From positions 1 to 18,944 of the forward strand of contig JAFGCE010000087.1 in NCBI GenBank assembly GCA_016932755.1: DNA of 18,944 nt, given 5' to 3'. Both the position numbers and the translations under genes were made by a program. Source of the DNA: Candidatus Woesearchaeota archaeon. Lineage in GTDB: Archaea; Nanobdellota; Nanobdellia; Woesearchaeales; JAGWAF01. The notes beneath the pieces were generated by a model that did no database searches, had not been told where the DNA came from, and saw only the letters and a program-made list of their open reading frames with translations. Below are positions 1-6,216 of this stretch, piece after piece. The stretch's first letter is position 1. Each line of letters opens with the position of its first letter.

Positions 1-14
1 AACAAAGAATCAGC

Positions 15-797
15 TTATTCCTTCTTTGCAGCTTTTGCAGCAGCTGGTGCTGCTCCTGGAGCTGGCTTTGCACCGCCGGCAGGCGCTGCTCCTCCTGCAG
101 CTGCCTCAATAGGAAGCAGCTCGTCAATCATCTCAGAAGGAATCTTTGCCTCAACAAGCTTGGCCTTGATTGCTCCTCTTTCCTTGCCCTGCATCTCTGC
201 AATAATCTTCTTGGCAGTTGCCTCAAACTCAGCCCTTCTCTTCTCCATATCTTCCTTGAGCTTCTTCCTTTCTTCCTCAAGCTCTTTCAGCTCTTCTGCC
301 GAGAGCTCTGTCTTTCCTTTTGAGATTTCTTCCTTGTACTTTCCGCTGTTTATATCGGCAATTGTTTCAAAAGCAGGCTTTCCCTCAACCATGACTCCCA
401 TGCTGTTGCATGTTCCGCAGATTTCCTTTACTCTTGCGAAATTGTCTTTTCCAAGAAGGGAATCTCCCTTCATCTTTGCAATCTTGATAATCTGCTCAAT
501 TTTCAAATCAGCAATCTTGTCCACCAGAGGGTTTCCTGAGCCTTTCTCAATCTTTGCCTCTTTCTTGATAAGAGCTGAAGCAGGAGGTGTTCCGACCGTA
601 ATCTTGAAAGCCTTTGTGGCAGTATCAACAATAACCTTTACAGGAACCTGCATTCCCTTGAAATCAGCTGTTTTCTTGTTTATTTCAGAAACAACCTGCC
701 CTATATTGACGCCCAAAGGCCCAAGAGCTGGTCCGAGCGGAGGCGCTGCTGTTGCTTTTCCGCCTTCAACAAGCTGTTCGATTATTTGTTCTGCCAT
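15..797 (-). CDS. rpl11: Large ribosomal subunit protein uL11 with long C-terminal extension
   Basis: Ribosomal protein L11 binds 23S rRNA at the GTPase-associated centre at the base of the L12/P stalk. Residues 1-155 match archaeal L11 throughout: the N-terminal VEGGKATAAPPLGPALGPLG segment and the C-terminal rRNA-binding domain around KIAKMKGDSLLGKD. I chose the ATG at 797 over the upstream GTG at 806 because archaeal L11 typically begins MAE. The protein is 260 aa, whereas archaeal L11 is usually about 160-165 aa. The extra ~100 residues are a charged helical or coiled-coil stretch (about 164-203), a short helical piece (204-229) and an Ala/Gly/Pro-rich tail ending in lysines (231-260). 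It is the last gene here of the ftsZ-secE-spt5-rpl11 block; archaeal L1, L10 and L12 often follow and would lie beyond the left edge. A TATA-like ctttaaaaac on the minus strand near 833-842 precedes it. Family assignment is certain; the extension's role is unknown. Confidence 0.97.
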   Translation of the reverse strand: MAEQIIEQLVEGGKATAAPPLGPALGPLGVNIGQVVSEINKKTADFKGMQVPVKVIVDTATKAFKITVGTPPASALIKKEAKIEKGSGNPLVDKIADLKIEQIIKIAKMKGDSLLGKDNFARVKEICGTCNSMGVMVEGKPAFETIADINSGKYKEEISKGKTELSAEELKELEEERKKLKEDMEKRRAEFEATAKKIIAEMQGKERGAIKAKLVEAKIPSEMIDELLPIEAAAGGAAPAGGAKPAPGAAPAAAKAAKKE

Positions 798-851
798 ATT
801 AACCACTTAATTCATAGAATGGAAAACCAGTTTGTTTTTAAAGGTTTCGCC

Positions 852-1337
852 TTATTCCTCTCTCTCCTCTGTATCAGAGGAGTCCCTTCTTATTACCCTG
901 ACAGCGTCAATCTTGACTGTAATCGGGATAGGGACAGCAGCCTCAAGAAGCTCAACAACAACATCTTCTTTTGTCTTGTCAACCCTTGTGACCTTTGCCT
1001 GCTCCCTCATGAAAGGACCTGAGATAATCTCAACAATATCATTCTTCTTGATGCTTATTTCCCTCTTGACCTGCTCAAGCATGTGCTCAATTTCAGCATA
1101 GTCAATCGGCTCAGGCAGAATTCCCCTTGCATAAGGGACTCCGAAAGCAGCCTGCTCTGCATTCTGCTTGTCTTTTGCCTCAATAAATATGTAGCCCCTC
1201 ATTCCGTGCGGCCTTATGACTGAGAATACATCCAGCTTTTTCTTCTTGGCTTTGCTGTAAACAAAGTCCATAACCTGGTCTTCCCTGTTGGCTGTAGTTC
1301 TCAGGGCATATATATTGCTTTTTGGTTCTTCTGCCAT
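852..1337 (-). CDS. spt5: Transcription elongation factor Spt5 (archaeal NusG)
   Basis: Spt5 clamps RNA polymerase over the DNA cleft with Spt4 and raises processivity; its KOW domain contacts the ribosome and other factors. The 161-aa protein has an NGN domain at about residues 8-90 (IYALRTTANREDQVMDF, then MRGYIFIEAK and VPYARGIL) and a KOW domain at about 95-150 (IVEIISGPFMREQAKVTRVD, then IPITVKIDAVRVI). Its length is normal for archaeal Spt5. The C-terminus is acidic (DSSDTEEREE). It lies between secE and rpl11, the standard archaeal order. A TATA element (minus aatttaaata, 1361-1370) is centred about 28 nt before the ATG, so the transcript is probably leaderless. The assignment is secure from domain order and synteny. 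Confidence 0.96.
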   Translation of the reverse strand: MAEEPKSNIYALRTTANREDQVMDFVYSKAKKKKLDVFSVIRPHGMRGYIFIEAKDKQNAEQAAFGVPYARGILPEPIDYAEIEHMLEQVKREISIKKNDIVEIISGPFMREQAKVTRVDKTKEDVVVELLEAAVPIPITVKIDAVRVIRRDSSDTEEREE

Positions 1338-1373
1338 TTTTTGTATTTTCCTGCTTTGCTTATTTAAATTTTT

Positions 1374-1568
1374 TCAAAACAACAGCTGTTTCATCATGTT
1401 TATCAAAAATCCGATTAACCCGATAACCGCCATGCCGATTCCTGAAACCTTGACTATAACCTTGAATTCTTCAGCGCTTGGCTTTTTTGTTATCCTAAGC
1501 ACTCTCCAGCACTCTTTCAGGTACGACTTAAGCCTTGTTTTCCATGTCTGCTGCTGCTCGAATTCCAT
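1374..1568 (-). CDS. secE: Preprotein translocase subunit SecE / Sec61-gamma
   Basis: This is the small single-span subunit that braces SecY/Sec61-alpha in the protein-conducting channel. The 64-aa protein has an amphipathic, basic N-terminal helix (TWKTRLKSYLKECWRVLRITKKPSAEEF), typical of the cytoplasmic helix of Sec61-gamma, followed by one transmembrane helix at about residues 39-62 (VIVKVSGIGMAVIGLIGFLI). The motif of a basic helix, then KPS..EF, then a membrane span is diagnostic for this otherwise short family. Its position between ftsZ and spt5 matches many archaea. It has its own promoter: atttataaat at 1631-1640, with a leader of about 40 nt and a weak GAGGTAG element roughly 12 nt before the ATG. 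Confidence 0.93.
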   Translation of the reverse strand: MEFEQQQTWKTRLKSYLKECWRVLRITKKPSAEEFKVIVKVSGIGMAVIGLIGFLINMMKQLLF

Positions 1569-1673
1569 TTTTGTTCAAACTACCTCTCAAGTCTCTTTAA
1601 GAAGCAGTTAACACTAATAGTTACGCAGTTATTTATAAATGTTGTGGTTAATTAAAAGATAAAAACAAAAGAA

Positions 1674-2837
1674 TCAGTCAACGAACTCAATGCCGAGCTC
1701 TGAAGCCATCTCTTTCTTCTGCTCTCCTGCCATTGTCCTTGACTTTCCGAATATCTGCGCAGACTTGACTCCTGTCACTATAAGCATGACCCTTATTGTA
1801 TGTTCAAGGTCGTCGTAGATTTGCGCTCCCCAGATGACCCGGGCATCCTCTGAAAGCTTTTCCGCGACAGTCTCAACAATCTGCTTTGCCTCATTAAGCG
1901 ACATGTCTTTTCCGCCCGCAACATTAATCAAAGCGCCGTTTGCTCCTGTTATGTCAACATCAAGCAGGGGGTTTTCTATTGCCTTTTCAACAGCTTCCTG
2001 CGCCCTGTTTTCTGTGTCAGACTCCCCGACGCCAATCAGGGCAACGCCTCCCTTGCCCATTACAGCCCTTATGTCAGCAAAATCAAGGTTTACAAGCCCT
2101 GCTTTTGTGACAAGCTCTGAAATTCCCTTGACAGCGTTTGTAAGAATCTCGTCAGCAACCTTGAATGCTGTGTGAAGCGGCAGGTCAGGCGCCAGCTCAA
2201 GAAGCTTGTCATTTGGGATAACTATCAGCGTGTCAACAATCTGCTCCAGCTTTTCCAGCCCGATAACTGCGTTGTCATACCTTCTGTGGCCTTCCATTGT
2301 GAAAGGCATTGTGACAATCCCTACAGTAAGGGCGCCGAGCTTTTTGGCGACTTCTGCAATTACAGGGGCAGAGCCTGTTCCTGTCCCCCCTCCCATACCG
2401 CATGTAACAAAAACCATGTCTGATTTTTGGAGGTGGTTTTTTATTTCATACTCGCTTTCCCTTGCAGCTTCCTCGCCAATCTTGGGGTCAGAGCCTGCTC
2501 CAAGCCCGCCTGTAACCTGCCTTCCAATCAGTATTTTCTTGTCTGAATTTGTGTACAGCAGGTCCTGCGCGTCTGTGTTTACAGCTATTGTTTCAGCCCC
2601 GACAATCCCTATTTCAGTCATCCTGTTTATCGTGTTGTTTCCGCCCCCTCCTGCTCCAACAACTTTTATTGCAGCCCTCTGCTCTTTGAGAAACTGCTCA
2701 AGCTCTTCATCAACATTCATCTTTTTCTTTGGAGCGTCCTGCATTTGCCCGGCAGGAGCAGAATTTGAGTTAACATTAAGCTCTTTTTGAGAATTTTCTT
2801 CGTAACTGCCCTCTTTTGTTATGAACACATCATCCAA
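1674..2837 (-). CDS. ftsZ: Cell division GTPase FtsZ (FtsZ1-type by synteny)
   Basis: FtsZ is a tubulin-like GTPase that forms the division ring at mid-cell. Counting from the TTG at 2837 (387 aa), the GTP-binding signature GGGTGTG lies at about 149-155, the N-terminal nucleotide loop GAGGGGNNTINRM near 62-74, and the T7 loop NLDFADIR at about 250-257, which supplies the catalytic acidic residues for GTP hydrolysis. A hydrophilic N-terminal extension of about 50 residues precedes the GTPase core. The C-terminus ends ELGIEFVD, resembling the short C-terminal motif of archaeal FtsZ. The neighbour order ftsZ-secE-spt5-rpl11 matches the FtsZ1 locus of methanogens, so FtsZ1 is my inference. The longest frame begins at GTG 2846, but that GTG is inside a good GAGGTG Shine-Dalgarno whose spacing fits the in-frame TTG at 2837. 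GTG 2846 remains possible. Confidence 0.96.
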   Translation of the reverse strand: MDDVFITKEGSYEENSQKELNVNSNSAPAGQMQDAPKKKMNVDEELEQFLKEQRAAIKVVGAGGGGNNTINRMTEIGIVGAETIAVNTDAQDLLYTNSDKKILIGRQVTGGLGAGSDPKIGEEAARESEYEIKNHLQKSDMVFVTCGMGGGTGTGSAPVIAEVAKKLGALTVGIVTMPFTMEGHRRYDNAVIGLEKLEQIVDTLIVIPNDKLLELAPDLPLHTAFKVADEILTNAVKGISELVTKAGLVNLDFADIRAVMGKGGVALIGVGESDTENRAQEAVEKAIENPLLDVDITGANGALINVAGGKDMSLNEAKQIVETVAEKLSEDARVIWGAQIYDDLEHTIRVMLIVTGVKSAQIFGKSRTMAGEQKKEMASELGIEFVD

Positions 2838-2843
2838 ATTTCC

Positions 2844-2849
2844 CACCTC
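2844..2849 (-). promoter_or_regulatory. Shine-Dalgarno of ftsZ that decides its start
   Basis: On the minus strand GAGGTG (2849-2844) lies 6 nt before an in-frame TTG (2837-2835). The alternative GTG start (2846-2844) is part of this element and has no comparable site of its own upstream. TATA-like sequences lie further upstream (tttaaatac near 2885-2893 and ttaaataaaa near 2860-2869). The first would give a leader containing this site; the second would favour a near-leaderless GTG start. Confidence 0.5.
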
Positions 2850-2897
2850 TAAAACTCTTTTATTTAACCATAATCAAGGATGTATTTAAATTTTTCT

Positions 2898-3545
2898 CTA
2901 TTCCGCAGTAAGTTCAATTTTTGAAAGCTGGGCAAGCTCTTTAATCTTCTCCCCGACCTTTTTAAGAACTTCATCCGGGAACTTTTTCTTTATCTTGACC
3001 TTTGCTTCCTTGTCCTTGAGTTCTATTTCAGAATCCTCTTTCTTGAGGCTTAGAATAAGGCTCAGCAGCGACCTTATCTGCTCTTCCTTGCCTGTCACAA
3101 TCTTCCTGACTTTGATGTCATATACAAGCTCTTTTCCTGCAAGAGGGTGGTTGAAATCAACAAGAATCCTCCCGCCTGACGCGCTCTTTACAAGCCCTAT
3201 CATCCCGTCAACATTAACACTCAGTCCTGGCACAGGCTTTATGCCGTGCTCTGTGAATTTCCTTGAGGGTATCATCTGGATAAGCTTTGCATTCTTTTTT
3301 CCAAAAGCATCCTCGGGCTTTATGTCAATAGTGTAGCTTCCAACATCCTTGCCTATAATGAAATCCTCTATTCCTTTCAGGACATGCTTTTCTCCGATGC
3401 AGACTGTTATGGGCCCGTATTCCATGTCCTCCCTGTAAAGGTGGCTTTCCTTTGCAGTTTTTTCATCTGTTGTGTCAAAGACAGCGCCTTCCTCTTTCAG
3501 CCTGCCGGTGTATTCAATCTCAATAAAATCATTCTTTTTTATCAT
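2898..3545 (-). CDS. FKBP-type peptidyl-prolyl cis-trans isomerase (SlyD-like)
   Basis: It catalyses cis-trans isomerisation of prolyl bonds and acts as a folding chaperone in the cytoplasm. The 215-aa protein opens with the FKBP core strand IKKNDFIEIEYTGRL and contains GAVFDTT (FKBP 'G.vFD' motif), VCIGEKHVLKGIEDFIIG (the G..iLpGlE equivalent) and EDAFGKKNAKLIQMIP. The insert-in-flap domain typical of SlyD/archaeal long FKBPs follows at about 85-130. NHPLAGKELVYDIKV at about 134-148 closes the core. The C-terminal ~65 residues are lysine/glutamate-rich, as in archaeal long-type FKBPs. There is no signal peptide. It lies 2 nt after the cmk stop codon and is probably translated from the same mRNA. 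Confidence 0.93.
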   Translation of the reverse strand: MIKKNDFIEIEYTGRLKEEGAVFDTTDEKTAKESHLYREDMEYGPITVCIGEKHVLKGIEDFIIGKDVGSYTIDIKPEDAFGKKNAKLIQMIPSRKFTEHGIKPVPGLSVNVDGMIGLVKSASGGRILVDFNHPLAGKELVYDIKVRKIVTGKEEQIRSLLSLILSLKKEDSEIELKDKEAKVKIKKKFPDEVLKKVGEKIKELAQLSKIELTAE

Positions 3546-3547
3546 GC

Positions 3548-4096
3548 TCAGCCCTCCGGATATTCTTTTTCCAGGAATTCAAGTATCTGGTCAACAACTT
3601 TCTCTACCGGAATCCCTGTCGTGTCAATCACGAGGTCGTAATTGTCTGGGTCTGTACAGTCAATCCCGTAATATTCTTTGTATCTTTTTTTTTCAGACTC
3701 TTTTCTTTTCCTTATGTTTTCAAATGTAGCAGCCTGCGTTGTGTTTTCCTTTTCCTCAGCCCTTTTTTCATGGAATATCCTTCTCGCAGCCTCGTCGTCA
3801 GAAACGTCAAGGAATATCTTGACAGAATCAGGTATAAAATTGAAGGCAATCCTCCCTTCCATCACAAAATTGTCGTCAGCCTCCCCTGTTGCCTCCACCC
3901 ATCTGTCAATCTTCCCGTCAATTTCCCTTTCCTGCTCTGCCTGCCTGCTGAGCTCAAGAGGGGTTATCCCTTTTTCTTTTGCAAGGTTTCTCATGAAATC
4001 ACCTGCAGAGAACTTGTTGAACTCCAGCTTCTTGGCGAGCTCTTGCGCAACAGTGCTTTTCCCGCTTCCGGGAGTTCCTGCGATTGTTATTTTCAT
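3548..4096 (-). CDS. cmk: Cytidylate kinase, archaeal type
   Basis: It phosphorylates CMP or dCMP to the diphosphate with ATP, feeding the pyrimidine nucleotide pool. The 182-aa protein has a Walker A loop GTPGSGKST at residues 7-15, an NMP-binding segment with FSAGDFMRNLAKEKG (about 31-45), and FVMEGRIAF (about 77-85). A lid-like arginine-rich segment RIFHEKRAEEKE lies near 106-117, followed by FENIRKRKESEKKRYKEYYGID, and LVIDTTGIP is near 155-163. All match the short archaeal Cmk family rather than the longer bacterial enzyme. A minus-strand TATA element (taaacttaaatac, 4118-4130) is about 26 nt upstream of the ATG, so this probably begins a leaderless cmk-FKBP transcript. Another small NMP kinase is the only realistic alternative. 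Confidence 0.9.
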   Translation of the reverse strand: MKITIAGTPGSGKSTVAQELAKKLEFNKFSAGDFMRNLAKEKGITPLELSRQAEQEREIDGKIDRWVEATGEADDNFVMEGRIAFNFIPDSVKIFLDVSDDEAARRIFHEKRAEEKENTTQAATFENIRKRKESEKKRYKEYYGIDCTDPDNYDLVIDTTGIPVEKVVDQILEFLEKEYPEG

Positions 4097-4115
4097 AATA
4101 TTCTGGGAGAATAAA

Positions 4116-4130
4116 TAGTATTTAAGTTTA
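4116..4130 (-). promoter_or_regulatory. TATA promoter of the cmk-FKBP transcript
   Basis: The minus strand reads taaacttaaatac. It is centred about 26 nt before the cmk ATG (4096), which predicts initiation at or next to the start codon. The interval 4131-4175 between this promoter and the stop of the next minus-strand gene shows no other feature. Confidence 0.5.
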
Positions 4131-4175
4131 TCTGTTGGTCAAGATATAAGAAGATGTAAGAACTGGCTGGAAAAA

Positions 4176-5195
4176 TCAGGCGCTTTTTCGCGTGTCTTCC
4201 GGCTGAGAAGGGGCGATTATTACTGCCTGGCCTGCTGCGATGATATACCCCCCTGCATTTATCAAAGTTTCAGGCTTGAGATATCTTTTTTTCTGCTCCC
4301 GGAAGATGTCAAGCTTGGTTTCATTGAAATGGATTCCTATGGTGAAATCATCCGAAGTAATCCCCTTTCCGTTAAAAGCAAGAGTCTGCATCCAATACCT
4401 TCCTTCCAGGCCAAGCCTTTTTCCTTCCTGGGCTATCTGCCCCGGTATAAGTGAAAGGAGGTATCCAGGAGTCTTTAGTTTTCCAAGCCTGTTTAATATG
4501 TAATCATTGTTAAATAACCTGCTGTCGTAGAAAAGGCTGAATATCTCATCTTCCAGAGGTATGTAAATCTTGCTGTCTTCATCATCAGGTTTTGGCAGTG
4601 TTCCTGTGATTCCCACAAAAACACTACCCCTCTTCTTTATATGCCTGTTCTGCAGGTGATGGGCCTTTTTTTCTCCGTCATTATAGCAGTTTGCCAAAAT
4701 AACCACAATATCGTTGCCATCTGGCCCGTCTTCTGGCTCGTATTTTCTTATTTCTATTTCAATCTCTGAGAAACATCCGTCGTTTCCTACTGCCTGAGGC
4801 TCTGTGAACCTAAGTTCATATGAAAGGTCTGCAATTCCAGGAAACAAAATCTCTGCAAGCGTAACAGGAAATGAAGCAGTCATCATTCCTGACATAAGCC
4901 CCACTCCATCAATGCCGCTTTTCCTGTATGCCTGGTCATAGTTGAATGTTGAATCCAAAAAATCACTCAGCTCATTCTGCGTCACTAAAGGGGTTGTATA
5001 AGTCAGGCTTATGGAATTTGGGGAAGTATATCCTATATTTACCAGATGTGCCCTGTTTGCTTCGCTGAATTCATTCAGCGCTAAAGCAGCATCTCTAAAG
5101 AAACTCCCATCAGGGGTGCTTTTTCCCCTTGGGAACCTGGCTAACCTTCTTTGTATAGGTAGCCCTCCCCCAGCTACTAAAAGATCTCCACTCAT
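4176..5195 (-). CDS. Uncharacterised 339-residue protein
   Basis: I do not recognise this family. The 339-aa product is soluble-looking: no signal peptide, no transmembrane span, no cysteine cluster. The N-terminus (about 1-30) has GDLLVAGGGLPIQRRLARFPRGK; a nucleotide-binding glycine loop is conceivable but there is no full motif. The middle (about 140-240) is rich in beta-strand-like and acidic segments (CFSEIEIEIRKYEPEDGPDG, then DIVVILANC). The tail has YIIAAGQAVIIA and ends in a charged RKSA. DDFTIGIHFNETKLDIFREQ near 283-302 could be part of a beta-rich enzymatic or carbohydrate-like fold, but no catalytic pattern is evident. It is monocistronic and divergent from the HTH regulator at 5278. 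The ATG is about 28 nt downstream of a TATA box, consistent with a leaderless mRNA. Reading-frame integrity and codon use like its neighbours support a real gene. Confidence 0.8.
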   Translation of the reverse strand: MSGDLLVAGGGLPIQRRLARFPRGKSTPDGSFFRDAALALNEFSEANRAHLVNIGYTSPNSISLTYTTPLVTQNELSDFLDSTFNYDQAYRKSGIDGVGLMSGMMTASFPVTLAEILFPGIADLSYELRFTEPQAVGNDGCFSEIEIEIRKYEPEDGPDGNDIVVILANCYNDGEKKAHHLQNRHIKKRGSVFVGITGTLPKPDDEDSKIYIPLEDEIFSLFYDSRLFNNDYILNRLGKLKTPGYLLSLIPGQIAQEGKRLGLEGRYWMQTLAFNGKGITSDDFTIGIHFNETKLDIFREQKKRYLKPETLINAGGYIIAAGQAVIIAPSQPEDTRKSA

Positions 5196-5277
5196 AATAC
5201 TGTAAGATAGGCAGGAAGTATTTAAAAATTATGGTTTTTGCAAAACCTTTTTATTCCAGCATGTGTTTGTATACTCC
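5196..5277. promoter_or_regulatory. Divergent promoter region with two TATA boxes
   Basis: Two archaeal promoters face away from each other. On the minus strand aatttttaaatac (5218-5230) is about 28 nt before the ATG at 5195. On the plus strand ctttttatt (5248-5255, preceded by caaaac) is about 27 nt before the ATG at 5278. Both spacings predict transcripts starting at or within a few nt of the start codon. The two cores are only about 25 bp apart, so the regulator encoded at 5278 could act on both; that is inference. Confidence 0.6.
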
Positions 5278-6144
5278 ATGAGGCAGAAACTGGCTGAGGA
5301 GATAGGGGTTTATTTGCTGAAGAAAGGATTTACTGTAAAATCCCTCACAAGAACCTGCTTTGACATAATAGCAAGAAAAGGCGCATCAATTCTCCTTATT
5401 AAGATTCTTGAGGATGCAAACTCCATAAGCGAGGATTACGCAGTCCAGATGAAAAGGATTGCATCATACATAAACGCATCATCAATAATAATAGCTGAGA
5501 AAGCAGGATGCATGCTGGATGACTATGTTGTTTACGCAAGATACGGGATTTCTACACTGAATGCATCCACATTCAAGAGCTGTGTCGAGAGAAAGCTTCC
5601 TTTTGTCGCAAGCACCCACGCAGGATTGGTTGCGAGGATTATAGGGAAGAAGCTGAGGGAGACAAGGGAAAAGGAAGGGCTGTCAATTTCAGCGCTTTCA
5701 AAAAAGCTCGGGGTGAGCGCAAGGATGGCTGCAAGGTACGAGGACGGCATGGCTGAGGTTACTGTCCAGAAGGCGCTGAAAATTTATGACCTATTCGGAG
5801 CTTCTGTATTTGACAGGATAGATGTGCTTTCAGGCAAAAGCATTGAAACCTTGTCCGAGGCAAGCTCTGCTTTTGCGAAGAAATACAGGGAGCTCGGGTT
5901 TGATGTTTCTGAAACAAAGAAAGTCCCTTTTGACATGATTGCAAAGATGAACAGGGAAATAATCCTCACAGAAGTAGGGGATAAGGTGAACCCCCAGGTT
6001 AACAGCCTGGCAAGAATGATAGACGCGGATAATCTTGTAATCTTCAGGAAAAAAAAGCCGAAGGACATTCCATCAATAACAAAAGAGGAGTTTTTGGATT
6101 TTGAAAAAGCAGAGGAGCTTGTCAAATTCATCAAAGAGTTTTAG
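5278..6144 (+). CDS. Archaeal HTH-type transcriptional regulator (Cro/CI HTH between two nuclease-fold-like lobes)
   Basis: This is a probable DNA-binding regulator of the archaeal family with a central Cro/C1-type helix-turn-helix. In the 288-aa product the HTH lies at about 121-175 (IGKKLRETREKEGLSISALS, then KKLGVSARMAARYEDG). The segments on either side resemble each other: FTVKSLTRTCFDIIARKG..ILLIKI..(N) at about 18-43, and FDVSETKKVPFDMIAKM..IILTEV..D at about 208-235. Each is followed by a helix and a strand (INASSIIIAEKAG; IDADNLVIFRKKK). The pattern FD-IA-x(n)-hydrophobic strand resembles the core of PD-(D/E)XK nuclease folds, but the catalytic E-x-K is missing. I chose ATG 5278 over GTG 5263 because the TATA box predicts initiation right at 5278. 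It lies just upstream of the thermosome gene, which has its own promoter. Target genes cannot be read from sequence. Confidence 0.82.
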   Translation: MRQKLAEEIGVYLLKKGFTVKSLTRTCFDIIARKGASILLIKILEDANSISEDYAVQMKRIASYINASSIIIAEKAGCMLDDYVVYARYGISTLNASTFKSCVERKLPFVASTHAGLVARIIGKKLRETREKEGLSISALSKKLGVSARMAARYEDGMAEVTVQKALKIYDLFGASVFDRIDVLSGKSIETLSEASSAFAKKYRELGFDVSETKKVPFDMIAKMNREIILTEVGDKVNPQVNSLARMIDADNLVIFRKKKPKDIPSITKEEFLDFEKAEELVKFIKEF

Positions 6145-6156
6145 AGGCTATAAAAC

Positions 6157-6213
6157 AAAACATTTATATAGAAGTGGTTGTTAACTTTTTCTATCAAAAT
6201 TATGGGGGATGAG
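6157..6213 (+). promoter_or_regulatory. Thermosome promoter and ribosome binding site
   Basis: A TATA box reads catttatata at 6161-6170, preceded by a purine-rich taaaacaaaa that could serve as BRE. Initiation is expected near 6192. The leader carries gggggatgag at 6204-6213, a few nt before the ATG at 6217. This favours 6217 over the in-frame ATG at 6202 and the TTG at 6178. Confidence 0.6.
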
Positions 6214-6216
6214 AAC

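Noticed and set aside
160..810. Long open frame on the plus strand opposite rpl11
   Set aside because: It is the antisense shadow of a conserved ribosomal gene. Its translation is serine/leucine-rich low complexity and has no start signal.
3678..4118. Plus-strand frames opposite cmk and other minus-strand genes in 15-4096
   Set aside because: All are shadows of conserved minus-strand genes, with serine/leucine/phenylalanine-rich translations.
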